This document shows, piece by piece, positions 17,006-25,914 of a stretch of DNA of 64,000 bases. Made by a program: the position numbers and the translations under genes. Positions within the stretch are counted from its first letter, which is position 1. Each line of letters begins with the position of its first letter. The stretch covers positions 172,348 through 236,347 of the forward strand of contig NZ_JAYWTM010000009.1 of NCBI RefSeq assembly GCF_036016195.1, given 5' to 3'. The stretch is from Brenneria populi. Its GTDB lineage: Bacteria > Pseudomonadota > Gammaproteobacteria > Enterobacterales > Enterobacteriaceae. The notes beneath the pieces are model-generated. The model saw nothing but the letters and a program-made list of their open reading frames with translations. It did not search any database and was not told the origin of the DNA.

Positions 17006-18273
17006 GCCTGCTCTTCCTTCTCGCTAACTTTCAGCTTCATCTGCGGGCGTTTCATCGGCAACAGACCTTGGGGACGCCAAATCATCATCAGGACCATCAA
17101 CGCGCCCAGCAGCAGCATGCTGTATTCGTTCAAATCGCGCATCAGCTCGCGCGACACCACCAGCAGTACGGCGGCGAGGATCACCGCGAACTGCGAGCCC
17201 ATGCCGCCCAGAACCACAATCGCCAGGACAAACGCGGATTCGGCGAAGGTGAAGGATTCCGGGCTGACGAACCCCTGGCGGGCGGCAAACAGCGTGCCGG
17301 CAAAACCGGCGAACGCGGCGCTGATGGTAAACGCCGTCAGCTTGATGCGCGTCGGGCTCAGCCCCAGCGAACGGCAGGCGATCTCATCGTCGCGCAACGC
17401 TTCCCAGGCCCGGCCCAGCGGCATGCGCAGCAGGCGATTGATGACAAACAGGGTCAACACCACCAGCAGCAGCGCCACCAGATAGAGGAAGATAATACGG
17501 TCGCTGGGGTCGTACTTCAGTCCGAAGAAGTTATGGAAGGTATCCCAGCCGTCGCGCGCGGTGCGGCTGAACTCCAGGCCGAAGAAAGTCGGCTTGGGGA
17601 TCTGGCTGATGCCGTTCGGACCGCCGGTGATTTCGGTGTTGTTCAGCAGCAGGATACGGACGATTTCGCCGAACCCCAGCGTCACGATGGCCAGATAGTC
17701 GCCGCGCAGACGCAATACCGGGAAGCCGAGCAGAAAACCGGACAGGGCGGCGGTCATGCCGGCCAGCGGCAGACTTTGCCAAAATCCCAGGCCATAGTAG
17801 CTGTTCAGCAGCGCATAGGTATAGGCGCCGATGGCGTAGAAGCCGCCATAGCCTAATACCAGCAGACCGGACAGGCCGACGACGACGTTTAATCCCAGGC
17901 CCAGCATCACATAAATCAGGGTCAGGGTGGCGATATCCACCGTTCCGCGCGACACCAGAAAAGGCCAGGCGATGGCGGCGATGATAAGCAGGGCCGCCAG
18001 CAGTTTCTGCCGCGGCGTGCTGCCGTCGAAGCTCGGCAGCACCAGCGACGGACCGGAAAACCGCTGCATGCTCTGCTGGAGGAGCGGTCGGATTAACTGA
18101 AAGAAGAAAACCACCAGGCAGCCGACGCCGATCCAGTGCCAGCGCACCCGATCGGCGCCCCTGACGACCAGTCTGGTGCCGTCGAGCTCTAACTGCATGC
18201 CCATGATAAAAGCGGCCAGCACCAGCAGCGTGAATGCCGAAATGCACGCATTGAGAAGATTGAGCTTTTTCAT
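17002..18273 (-). CDS. livM: Branched-chain amino-acid ABC transporter permease LivM
   Basis: Inner-membrane permease of 423 residues, with the N-terminal extension typical of enterobacterial LivM (E. coli 425). About ten hydrophobic segments are visible, with the LivM-type sequences GLSGLLVLGYGGFYAIGAYT near residue 132 and GRAWEALRDDEIACRSLG (the ATPase-contact loop) near residue 291. It overlaps livH and livG by 4 bases each. Confidence 0.97.
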   Translation of the reverse strand: MKKLNLLNACISAFTLLVLAAFIMGMQLELDGTRLVVRGADRVRWHWIGVGCLVVFFFQLIRPLLQQSMQRFSGPSLVLPSFDGSTPRQKLLAALLIIAAIAWPFLVSRGTVDIATLTLIYVMLGLGLNVVVGLSGLLVLGYGGFYAIGAYTYALLNSYYGLGFWQSLPLAGMTAALSGFLLGFPVLRLRGDYLAIVTLGFGEIVRILLLNNTEITGGPNGISQIPKPTFFGLEFSRTARDGWDTFHNFFGLKYDPSDRIIFLYLVALLLVVLTLFVINRLLRMPLGRAWEALRDDEIACRSLGLSPTRIKLTAFTISAAFAGFAGTLFAARQGFVSPESFTFAESAFVLAIVVLGGMGSQFAVILAAVLLVVSRELMRDLNEYSMLLLGALMVLMMIWRPQGLLPMKRPQMKLKVSEKEEQA

Positions 18274-19196
18274 ACTTTCTCAACCTCCGGACGGCCGAGA
18301 ATACCGGTGGGCATCACCAGCAGCACCACGATTAGTAGCGCGAAGGAGACCGCGTCTTTGTACTCGGTGCTCAGATAGGCCGACGTCAGCGCTTCCGCCA
18401 CCCCCAGAATCAAACCGCCGATCATCGCGCCGGGAATGCTGCCGATGCCGCCAAGCACCGCGGCGGTAAAGGCTTTCATCCCCGCCATAAAGCCAATGTA
18501 GGGGTTAATCACCCCGTAGAACTGCCCCAGCAGCACGCCGGCCACCGCGGCCATCGCCGCGCCGATCACGAACGTCAGCGAGATGACCCGGTCGGTGCTG
18601 ATGCCCAGCAGGCTGGCCATTTTCAGGTCTTCGGCGCAGGCGCGGCAGGCGCGCCCCATGCGCGAATAGCGAATAAATAGCGTCAGCGCCAGCATCGCCA
18701 GGAAGGTGACGATCCAGATGGTTAACTGCATGGCGCCGATGGTCGCGGCGAAGCCATTGCTCTCGCCCAGCGTCCACTGTCCGGTGACCAGGCTCGGCAG
18801 CGCGAGGTCGCGGGAGCCCTGGGTAAGACTGACGTAGTTTTGCAGGAAAATTGACATCCCGATGGCGGAAATCAGCGCGATCAGGCGCTTGGAGGTGCGC
18901 ACCGGTTTGTAGGCGACGCGCTCGATGCTCCAGCCATAGGCGCTGGATATCACCACCGCGGCGATAAACGCCACGCCGATTAATAGCCAGCCCGCATCGA
19001 TGCCCATCATCATCAAGGCGGCGATAACGATAAAAGAGACATAGCTGCCGATCATATACACTTCGCCGTGGGCGAAGTTGATCATGCCGATAATGCCGTA
19101 AACCATGGTATAGCCAATGGCGATCAGCGCATAGGTGCTGCCCAACGTCAGGCCGTTGAACATCTGCTGAAGAAAATAGAGGAACTGCTCGGACAT
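18270..19196 (-). CDS. livH: Branched-chain amino-acid ABC transporter permease LivH
   Basis: Inner-membrane permease of 308 residues (E. coli LivH 308). Visible signatures are NGLTLGSTYALIAIGYTMVY at the N-terminus, GMINFAHGEVYMIGSY near residue 36, and RACRACAEDLKMASLLGIS, the cytoplasmic coupling loop, near residue 182. It forms the channel with LivM. It follows the binding-protein gene after a 79-base gap containing a hairpin. Confidence 0.97.
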   Translation of the reverse strand: MSEQFLYFLQQMFNGLTLGSTYALIAIGYTMVYGIIGMINFAHGEVYMIGSYVSFIVIAALMMMGIDAGWLLIGVAFIAAVVISSAYGWSIERVAYKPVRTSKRLIALISAIGMSIFLQNYVSLTQGSRDLALPSLVTGQWTLGESNGFAATIGAMQLTIWIVTFLAMLALTLFIRYSRMGRACRACAEDLKMASLLGISTDRVISLTFVIGAAMAAVAGVLLGQFYGVINPYIGFMAGMKAFTAAVLGGIGSIPGAMIGGLILGVAEALTSAYLSTEYKDAVSFALLIVVLLVMPTGILGRPEVEKV

Positions 19197-19216
19197 ACCT
19201 TAACCTTAAATTCTGC

Positions 19217-19239
19217 CCCCGCCTGTTGTGAGCGCGGGG
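19217..19239 (-). terminator. Hairpin after the liv binding-protein gene
   Basis: CCCCGC (19217-19222) and GCGGGG (19234-19239) form a 6-pair stem in the livJ-livH gap. As with ugpB-ugpA, it probably protects or limits the transcript so that the periplasmic subunit exceeds the membrane subunits. Confidence 0.45.
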
Positions 19240-19275
19240 ACACCGGTATTGAGGGGTTAATACAGATGCGGTTGA

Positions 19276-20388
19276 TTATTTCACTGCGCTGGACGTACCG
19301 TCTGCATGCCACTCGAACACGCCAAACTCAAACCCTTTCAGGTCGCCTTTTGCATCCCAGCTCAATGGTCCCATGACGGTATCAACGGCTTTGGCCTTCA
19401 GATCGCTCACCAGCTCTTCCGGCTCCATGCTGCCGCTGCGCTGCATGGAAGTGGTCAGAGATTGTATGGCGGCATAGGTGGTCCAGATGAACGGGCCGCT
19501 CGGATCCAGTTTTTTCGCCTTCAGCGCATCGACGATCGGCTGGTTGGCGGGGACCTGATCGTAACGCTTGGGCAAGGTAACCAGCATACCTTCAGAGGCT
19601 TCGCCGGCGATGTTGGACAAGGAGGAGTTGCCTACCCCTTCCGGCCCCATAAATTTGGTGTTCATGCCGGCATGGCGGGCCTGACGCAAAATCTGCCCCA
19701 TTTCCGGGTAGTAGCCGCCAAAATAGACGAAGTCCACGTTTTCTTTCTTCAGACGCGCCACCAGCGTGGAGAAATCTTTATCGCCCGCGGTCACGCCTTC
19801 AAACAGCACTACATTAGCGCCGGCTTTTTTCAGGTTATCCTGAACGGCGCGGGCCAGGCCTTCACCGTATTGCTGCTTGTCATGCACCACGGCGATGCGC
19901 TGAGGTTTAATCGTATCGACAATGTATTTGGCCGCGGTCGGACCCTGATCGGAATCGAGGCCGGTGGTGCGCAGCACCAGTTTATAGCCGCGGGTGGTGA
20001 GATCGGCGTTGGTTGCGGCCGGCGTAATCATGATCACGCCCTCTTCTTCATAAATATCGGACGCGGGCTGAGTGGAGGATGAACACAAATGGCCGATCAC
20101 ATAGCGAATGCCGTCATTGATCACTTTGTTGGCGACGGCGACCGCCTGTTTCGGGTCGCACGCGTCATCATATTCAACGCCAACCAGCTTATTCCCGTTG
20201 ACGCCGCCTTTGGCATTGATATCGGCGATGGCCTGGCGCGCGCCGATGAATTCCATATCGCCGTACTGCGCGACCGGGCCGGACATCGCCCCGACCACCG
20301 CGATTTTGACATCTTCGGCGTTTGCGGCCTGACTCAATGCGATGGCCATACAACCCATCAACAATGCTTTACCTTTACTAAATTTCAT
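19276..20388 (-). CDS. livJ: Branched-chain amino-acid-binding periplasmic protein (LivJ/LivK)
   Basis: Leu/Ile/Val-binding protein of 370 residues from ATG 20388 (MKFSKGKALLMG), which has a GGGG site upstream and a perfect signal peptide (MGCMAIALSQAANA, cleaved before EDVKIAVVG). The longer frame upstream lacks these. Conserved binding-protein stretches are VGAMSGPVAQYGDMEFIGARQ and VIGHLCSSSTQPASDIYEEEG. E. coli has two paralogues (livJ and livK) flanking panM; only one is present here, heading the operon, so it presumably serves all substrates. Confidence 0.93.
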   Translation of the reverse strand: MKFSKGKALLMGCMAIALSQAANAEDVKIAVVGAMSGPVAQYGDMEFIGARQAIADINAKGGVNGNKLVGVEYDDACDPKQAVAVANKVINDGIRYVIGHLCSSSTQPASDIYEEEGVIMITPAATNADLTTRGYKLVLRTTGLDSDQGPTAAKYIVDTIKPQRIAVVHDKQQYGEGLARAVQDNLKKAGANVVLFEGVTAGDKDFSTLVARLKKENVDFVYFGGYYPEMGQILRQARHAGMNTKFMGPEGVGNSSLSNIAGEASEGMLVTLPKRYDQVPANQPIVDALKAKKLDPSGPFIWTTYAAIQSLTTSMQRSGSMEPEELVSDLKAKAVDTVMGPLSWDAKGDLKGFEFGVFEWHADGTSSAVK

Positions 20389-20921
20389 CCGTTTACCCCA
20401 TGTATCGTTATTATGGATACTGTCGAAAAATTGACGGCCCTGCGTCATAAGATAACCTTTTTCCTGATAGACAAGAATAGGTCAGGTCTGTTATTCGTGA
20501 TATTTTATAATAAGGCTTTATTTTTCATGTTATTAAACAGGCGTTTTATGCTGCGAATCAATCGGCTCCCGCAGGAATAAGCTGTATGATCAGCATAAAA
20601 TACTAGTTTTAATGTTCGGTATTTATTTTATTTATAGTGACTTGTGCTGCATTACGCGTTAATTAATGATGTTTTGCTCGAAAAGTCGGTCGATCGAAAA
20701 AACGTTTCCCTGCTATACCCTAAATAATTCGAGTTTCAGGACAAAAATGCCAAAGCGTTTTTGAACGCCGCTTGCGGTGGCCCCACGGATGGGGCGAGCG
20801 TTAAAGCTAACGCACATGAAGCTTGAAGTATGACGGGTATAACCGTAATGAATGGATTGCGTCACCGCCTCACCGCCGATCAGATACACTATGCTTCACT
20901 CATTTAACGGAGTGCCAGTAA
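20389..20921. promoter_or_regulatory. livJ/panM intergenic region
   Basis: A 533-base spacer between divergent livJ and panM. It should hold the livJ promoter in its AT-rich left part (20455-20660, with many A/T runs) and contains an ERIC-like repeat at 20714-20841. No coding potential is convincing. An open frame across it on the plus strand is an extension of antisense sequence and has no start context. Confidence 0.5.
20714..20841 (+). repeat. ERIC-like element, copy 1 (full length)
   Basis: Terminal inverted repeats TATACCC (20714-20720) and GGGTATA (20835-20841) bound a 128-base element, the size of classical ERIC repeats. The left end (CTAAATAATTCGAG) and right end (AACGCACATGAAGCTTGAAG) read like the ERIC ends found in Yersinia and relatives. 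The centre, GCGTTTTTGAACGCCGCTTG, is not the usual ERIC core. Confidence 0.8.
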
Positions 20922-21332
20922 ATGAAATTAACCGTTGAGCGTCTCACCGTATTCAGCGCCCAGGATAAAATGGATTTATCTAAAATCTGGCCGCATCAGC
21001 ATATTGAGCTGTTGGAAAAAGAACTTACCGAGGAGCGACGCTTGTTCGTCGCCCGTTTTAACGACCGGCTATTGGCCGGCGTGTTAGTGGAAATCAAAGG
21101 AGAATACGCGCAGCTAAACGATCTTATGGTGCGCGTGGAGACCCGAAGACGCGGCGTCGGGCTGTATTTGGTGGAAGAGACGCTCAGGGCGCTGCCCGGC
21201 ATTAGGGAGTGGTGGCTGGTGACCGCCGACCACGCGACGGTTAATGAGTCGGTGCTGGGGAGATTTATGCTTAGCTGCGGTTTCTCGCCGGTATCCGGCG
21301 GCTGGCGCTATGTAAAGAATGAAAATCAGTGA
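20922..21332 (+). CDS. panM: PanD maturation factor PanM (PanZ), GNAT fold
   Basis: Acetyl-CoA-binding GNAT-fold protein of 136 residues (E. coli PanM 127). It triggers self-cleavage of aspartate decarboxylase proenzyme PanD and so controls pantothenate and CoA synthesis. The acetyl-CoA loop is in LMVRVETRRRGVGLYLVEE near residue 68. A C-terminal extension is slightly longer than in E. coli. It is convergent with rpoH over a shared terminator. Confidence 0.92.
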   Translation: MKLTVERLTVFSAQDKMDLSKIWPHQHIELLEKELTEERRLFVARFNDRLLAGVLVEIKGEYAQLNDLMVRVETRRRGVGLYLVEETLRALPGIREWWLVTADHATVNESVLGRFMLSCGFSPVSGGWRYVKNENQ

Positions 21333-21347
21333 AGACGGACAAAAGCA

Positions 21348-21376
21348 AAACGACCGGGCGGAGGCACCGGTCGTTT
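21348..21376. terminator. Bidirectional terminator between panM and rpoH
   Basis: AAACGACCGG (21348-21357) pairs perfectly with CCGGTCGTTT (21367-21376) with a 9-base loop. A-rich and T-rich flanks on both sides allow it to end the convergent panM and rpoH transcripts. Confidence 0.8.
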
Positions 21377-21396
21377 ATGCGTTAATGCGGCTATAA

Positions 21397-22254
21397 TCAG
21401 GCTTCTATCGCCGCGCGCAGCTTTTTCATGGCGTTCTTTTCCAACTGGCGCACACGTTCGGCGGAGACGCCGTACCGATCGGCCAATTCCTGCAGCGTCG
21501 ATTTGTTGTCATCGTCCAGCCAGCGCGCGCGGATAATGTGCTGACTGCGCTCGTCCAGTCCTTCCAACGCGTAGGTTAGCTTATCGGCCGCGTGGCTTTC
21601 CCAGTTGTCTTCCTCAATGCCGTCGGCGAAATCGGATGACTTATCCTGTAGATAAAGCATCGGCGACATGGCTTTGCCGTCGTGCGTCTCTTCGTCCGGC
21701 GTCGGATCGAAAGTCATATCCTGCGCCGCCATGCGCGACTCCATCTCCAGCACGTCTTTACTGGTCACGCCCAGCTCGCGGGCCACCAGTTCGACCTCAT
21801 CCTGATTGAACCAGCCAAGGCGCTGTTTGGATTTCCGCAGGTTGAAGAACAGCTTACGCTGCGCTTTGGTGGTCGCGACTTTCACAATACGCCAGTTACG
21901 CAGTACATATTCGTGGATTTCAGCCTTGATCCAGTGCACGGCAAAGGAGACCAGACGAACCCCCACTTCAGGATTAAAACGGCGCACCGCTTTCATCAGG
22001 CCGATGTTGCCTTCCTGAATCAGATCCGCCTGCGGCAGGCCGTATCCGGCGTAATTGCGGGCTACGTGAATAACAAAACGCAGGTGCGACAGGATAAGCT
22101 CTTTGGCGGCTTCCAGATCGCCCTGATAATGCAGCCGTTCAGCCAAAGCCCGCTCTTCCTCCGCCGTCAGCATCGGATAGGCATTGGCGGCTCGAATGTA
22201 ACCTTCCAGACTGCCCTGGGGAACTAAGGTGAAAGTTTGCATATCTTTGGTCAT
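21397..22254 (-). CDS. rpoH: RNA polymerase sigma-32 factor RpoH
   Basis: Heat-shock sigma factor of 285 residues (E. coli 284). Region 1.2 starts at LEGYIRAANAYPMLTAEEE. Region 2.2/2.4 is in QADLIQEGNIGLMKAVRRFNP and HWIKAEIHEYVLRNW. The RpoH box, which binds core polymerase, reads QRKLFFNLRK near residue 132. Region 4.2 ends in LQELADRYGVSAERVRQLEKNA. The E. coli gene is controlled by mRNA structure around the start codon and by chaperone-driven turnover. A strong candidate target, the hslVU promoter, is in this same window at 51.57 kb. Confidence 0.98.
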   Translation of the reverse strand: MTKDMQTFTLVPQGSLEGYIRAANAYPMLTAEEERALAERLHYQGDLEAAKELILSHLRFVIHVARNYAGYGLPQADLIQEGNIGLMKAVRRFNPEVGVRLVSFAVHWIKAEIHEYVLRNWRIVKVATTKAQRKLFFNLRKSKQRLGWFNQDEVELVARELGVTSKDVLEMESRMAAQDMTFDPTPDEETHDGKAMSPMLYLQDKSSDFADGIEEDNWESHAADKLTYALEGLDERSQHIIRARWLDDDNKSTLQELADRYGVSAERVRQLEKNAMKKLRAAIEA

Positions 22255-22602
22255 TCAACCTCTCTCATGACTACGGTTTATGCGACGCTCCTGATGAGGA
22301 GCTCGCTCGTGCGATGGTTAAAAAACAGCGCGTAAAAACAGCGTGTTTAAAACAGGTCGCGATATTCATATTGCGCACTTCGACACCTTACGGCAATTCG
22401 TCAAAGCTCATCGCGCTATTCAATCTACTCAGACTGTGATTTTTCTCACAAGTTCCCTATTTTTATCCATCTTATTTAACATATCAAGACGAATCGCTGG
22501 GGGAAATCTTGAACCGGCGGGGGCGAAAAAAACGCGATGGCCGAAGGGGGTTCCCTTGCGCGCACAGCCCGACGCACAAGGGAAGAGTATAGCAAAAAAA
22601 GA
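22255..22602 (-). promoter_or_regulatory. rpoH promoter region after ftsX
   Basis: 348 bases separate ftsX and rpoH and must hold the rpoH promoters. A perfect stem, TTCCCTTG (22551-22558) with CAAGGGAA (22577-22584), stands about 20 bases after the ftsX stop. TATACT on the minus strand just before it could be a -10 element. Specific sigma-24 or CRP/CytR sites known in E. coli could not be called with certainty. Confidence 0.5.
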
Positions 22603-23571
22603 TTACTCCGGTGTAAAACGACGTAAATGTTGGACGGTCGCCAGCCACGCGGCCAGCCAGCCAATCATCGCGGCGATAAGCAGCAGCAGCAGGGATTCAT
22701 CCCAGCTAAGCCCCTTGACCGCAAACGTGGTGCCGAAGACCGACGCCACCTGGGCGACGACCGCGTCAAGCCGCCACACCAGCGCCTGAGACAGGATTAA
22801 CGACAGCACGGCGCCCGCAAACCCCATAACGGCGCCGCCGTTGAGGAACGGGCGCAGAATAAAGCCGTCCGTCGCGCCAATCAGCTTCATGACGTTAATG
22901 GTTTCCCGCCGGCTAAAGATACTCAGGCGCACGCTGTTGCCGATCACCAGGAAGACGGCGATCACCATCAGTACGCCGATCGTCGCGGAAATCTGCCCAA
23001 CCAGGCTGGTCAGGGCCACCAGACGGGCGAACCAGCTGTCGTCCATCCGCACCTCGTCCACGCCCTGGGTGGCGGCGACCCGATCGCGCAGCGAGGTGAG
23101 GGTTTCCGCGCTTTGGAAGGTCATTTTCGGGGTAATGACGGCCACCGCCGGCAGCGGATTCTCTTCCAGCATATCCAGCGCGCCGCCAAAGCCCGACCAG
23201 TTACGGAATTCGCCCATCGCCTCATTGCGCGACAGATAATTGACTTTTTCGACCCCGTCTTCCGCTTGAAGCCGGGTAATCACCGCCTGCGCGGCGTTGT
23301 CGTCCAGGGATTTGTCCAGATAGACGGTGAGCTGCGGCGTGGGATACCACTGCGCGGCGGCCTGGCTGACGTTTTTCCACACCAGATAACAGATGCTGGG
23401 CAACGCCAGAGAGATCGCTATCACCATAACGGTTAACAGCGTCGCCAGCGGCTGACGCAGCATATCGGCCAGCGTATTCATCCAGGCATAACGCCACTGC
23501 TCCTGCCAGCCGCCGCGTAACGACCTGGCCTTCGTTCCCGGTTTTTTCACATTACGGGTATTATTCGCCAT
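22603..23571 (-). CDS. ftsX: Cell-division ABC transporter-like protein FtsX
   Basis: Inner-membrane partner of FtsE, 322 residues with four transmembrane helices and a large periplasmic loop between the first two (about residues 75 to 205). FtsEX couples ATP hydrolysis to activation of septal amidases through EnvC. The basic cytosolic N-terminus (RNVKKPGTKARSLRGGWQEQW) is typical. Its start overlaps the ftsE stop by 11 bases. Confidence 0.97.
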   Translation of the reverse strand: MANNTRNVKKPGTKARSLRGGWQEQWRYAWMNTLADMLRQPLATLLTVMVIAISLALPSICYLVWKNVSQAAAQWYPTPQLTVYLDKSLDDNAAQAVITRLQAEDGVEKVNYLSRNEAMGEFRNWSGFGGALDMLEENPLPAVAVITPKMTFQSAETLTSLRDRVAATQGVDEVRMDDSWFARLVALTSLVGQISATIGVLMVIAVFLVIGNSVRLSIFSRRETINVMKLIGATDGFILRPFLNGGAVMGFAGAVLSLILSQALVWRLDAVVAQVASVFGTTFAVKGLSWDESLLLLLIAAMIGWLAAWLATVQHLRRFTPE

Positions 23572-24232
23572 GGCGGTTTCCCCCGATCATGCGGCCGTTG
23601 GACAGCGTCAGGACGCGGTAATTTCGTCGGGATATCAGCCCGGTATCATGGGTCGCCATCAAGACGGTGACGCCCACCCGGTTGAACTCTTCGAACAGGC
23701 GGAGAATGCCTTCGGACAGCGCATCATCCAGATTGCCGGTAGGCTCATCGGCCAGCAAAACCGCCGGTTTGTTGACCACCGCCCGCGCGATGCCGACCCG
23801 CTGCTGCTCCCCGCCGGAGAGCTGGATAGGGTAGTTTTTGGCTTTATCCAACAGGCCCACTTTATCGAGCGCGGCGGAGACCCGGCGGCGAATGTCTTCG
23901 CTGCTGGCGCCGGCGATGATGAGCGGCATGGCGACGTTGTCGTAAACGGTACGCTCCATCAGCAGATGGTGATCCTGAAAGATCATCCCGATCTGGCGGC
24001 GCAAGAACGGCACTTCACGCTTTTTCAGGCGGCTGATGTTATGTCCGCCGAACAGAATTTGACCGGCGCTGGGACGTTCAATACCGCAAATCAGCTTCAG
24101 CAGGGTGCTTTTCCCCGCGCCGGAATGGCCGGTCAGGAAGGCCATTTCCGCCGGGCGCAGATGAAAATCCACTCCCTGCAATGCTTGACGTCCACCGAGA
24201 TAAGCTTTACTGACCTGTTCAAAGCGAATCAT
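23561..24232 (-). CDS. ftsE: Cell-division ATP-binding protein FtsE
   Basis: ABC ATPase of 223 residues that works with FtsX at the division site. Walker A GHSGAGKST is near residue 36, signature LSGGEQQRVGIARAVV near residue 139, and Walker B VLLADEPTGNLDD near residue 159. It starts 5 bases after the ftsY stop in the classic ftsYEX operon. Confidence 0.98.
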   Translation of the reverse strand: MIRFEQVSKAYLGGRQALQGVDFHLRPAEMAFLTGHSGAGKSTLLKLICGIERPSAGQILFGGHNISRLKKREVPFLRRQIGMIFQDHHLLMERTVYDNVAMPLIIAGASSEDIRRRVSAALDKVGLLDKAKNYPIQLSGGEQQRVGIARAVVNKPAVLLADEPTGNLDDALSEGILRLFEEFNRVGVTVLMATHDTGLISRRNYRVLTLSNGRMIGGNRHGE

Positions 24233-24237
24233 CCGTT

Positions 24238-25590
24238 TTAATCCTCACGGGCAAAGAGTGCCTCAATAAAATCGTCGGCCTTAAACGGCCGCAAATCTTC
24301 GATGCCTTCGCCGACCCCGATATAGCGAATAGGAATGCTAAACTGGTCGGCGATGGCGAAAATCACCCCGCCTTTGGCGGTCCCATCGAGCTTGGTGAGC
24401 GAAATCCCCGTCAGACCGACCGCCTCGTTGAAAAGCTTCGCCTGGCTCACCGCGTTTTGTCCGGTGCTGGCGTCCAGCGTCAGCATTACTTCGTGGGGCG
24501 CGTCGGCGTCCAGCTTCTTCATCACGCGCACAATCTTCTTCAGCTCTTCCATCAGATGGGCTTTGTTCTGCAGGCGGCCGGCGGTATCGGCAATCAGCAC
24601 GTCCACCCCTCGGGCTTTCGCCGCCTGGATGGCGTCGAAAATGACGGAAGCCGAGTCGGCTCCGGTGTGCTGTGCGACCACCGCGACATGGTTGCGCTGG
24701 CCCCAGACCTGAAGCTGTTCAACCGCGGCCGCGCGGAACGTATCCCCCGCCGCCAGCATGACGGATTTACCCTGCGCCTGAAATTGCCGCGCCATTTTGC
24801 CGATGGTGGTGGTTTTACCCACGCCGTTGACGCCGACCATCAGGATAACGTAGGGGGTTTTGCCCTCGATATTCAGCGGTTCATCAACTTTAGCAAGTAT
24901 CGCCGCCATTTCTTCTTTCAGCTTGGCAAAAAGCGTATCGGCATCTTTCAACTGCTTACGGTTGGCGTGCTCCGTCAGGTTGGCGATGATCTTACGCGTG
25001 GTTTCGACGCCGACATCGGCAATCAGCAGCTGCTCTTCCAGCTCTTCGAACAGATCATCGTCGATTTTCTTGCCGCGAAACAATCCGATAAATCCTGAAC
25101 CCAGATTCTGGCGGGTTTTTACCAGGCTGCGTTTCAGGCGCGTAAAGAATCCTTCCCGGGTCGGCCGCTCCTGTTCGCGCGCGGCGGGCGCGTCGTTCTC
25201 GGCGCGGGACGCGTCCTCCGGCTCATTTTCCACGGCCGGCGCGTCTTCCGCCGCCGGCGTCTCTTGAGCAGCCGGAAGCGCGCTATTCTCGCCCGGCTTT
25301 TCTTCCTCTTCGACGGGCGCGCTTTCCCGCTGCGGTTCTGTCTCTGTCGCTGCGGCGTGCGCTTCTTCCGGCCGCGGCTGTTCGACCGGCTCGGGGGTTT
25401 CCGCTGCGGGGGTTTCCGCTGCGGGAGTTTCCTGCGCCGCGGCCGGATGGGTATCGGCATCGGCGGCGGGTTCTGCGGCCGGTGTCTCGGGGATCTCAGA
25501 CTTCTCTTGCGGTTGCTCCTGTTGTTCTTCTTCCTGGCGGCCTAGCCCAAGCCAGGAAAAAAAACCGCGCTTTTTCTTCTCTTTTGCCAT
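24238..25590 (-). CDS. ftsY: Signal recognition particle receptor FtsY
   Basis: SRP-receptor GTPase that docks nascent membrane proteins at the translocon. I start at MAKEKKKRGFFSWLGLG (450 residues), the conserved membrane-targeting amphipathic N-terminus. An acidic Ala/Pro/Glu-rich A domain covers about residues 25 to 145. The NG domain follows, with G1 GVNGVGKTT near residue 256, DTFRAAAVEQL, the G3 motif DTAGRLQNK and the G4 motif TKLDGTAKGG. The A domain contains a 15-base tandem duplication, giving ETPAA repeats. Confidence 0.98.
   Translation of the reverse strand: MAKEKKKRGFFSWLGLGRQEEEQQEQPQEKSEIPETPAAEPAADADTHPAAAQETPAAETPAAETPEPVEQPRPEEAHAAATETEPQRESAPVEEEEKPGENSALPAAQETPAAEDAPAVENEPEDASRAENDAPAAREQERPTREGFFTRLKRSLVKTRQNLGSGFIGLFRGKKIDDDLFEELEEQLLIADVGVETTRKIIANLTEHANRKQLKDADTLFAKLKEEMAAILAKVDEPLNIEGKTPYVILMVGVNGVGKTTTIGKMARQFQAQGKSVMLAAGDTFRAAAVEQLQVWGQRNHVAVVAQHTGADSASVIFDAIQAAKARGVDVLIADTAGRLQNKAHLMEELKKIVRVMKKLDADAPHEVMLTLDASTGQNAVSQAKLFNEAVGLTGISLTKLDGTAKGGVIFAIADQFSIPIRYIGVGEGIEDLRPFKADDFIEALFARED
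25393..25422 (-). repeat. 15-base tandem duplication inside ftsY
   Basis: Two identical 15-base units (GGGGGTTTCCGCTGC on the plus strand), with a third degenerate unit after them, encode consecutive ETPAA repeats in the acidic A domain. It is in frame, so copy-number change would alter only linker length. Confidence 0.85.
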
Positions 25591-25914
25591 CTTGCAATCG
25601 CGCTCCACGCCGCCTACTGCGGCGAATAAATAATTAAAACCAATCTATTTTGACGATAAGCCACGAGTTTAACACTTTCCTGCCGACAGCAACACGCGGC
25701 CGGTGGGGGCGGCGGCAGACAATCTCGGTAACGAAGTATGTCAAATTGCGCATTTACGCGCTCAAGGCCGGCGCGCTTTTCAAGGCGCGCCGCGACGGAC
25801 GAGGCAAACCCGCCATAAATCTATTGGGTATCTGCCTTAAGCGCCGTTAGAATAGCGCCTAAATTTTCCTGACAATACCGCGCCGGCCGCCAGGCGCGGC
25901 AAGCAATAGTGCGT
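25591..25914. other. ftsY/rsmD divergent intergenic region
   Basis: A 324-base spacer that should carry both promoters. A GC-rich stem GGCGCGC (25770-25776) with GCGCGCC (25785-25791) lies in its middle. No gene or recognised operator is visible. Confidence 0.5.

Noticed and set aside
16990..17856. A 288-codon open frame antisense to livM
   Set aside because: Its product is Gln/His/Arg-rich low complexity without family likeness, no ribosome site, and lies wholly opposite a well conserved permease gene. GC-rich codon use on the real strand leaves such frames open.
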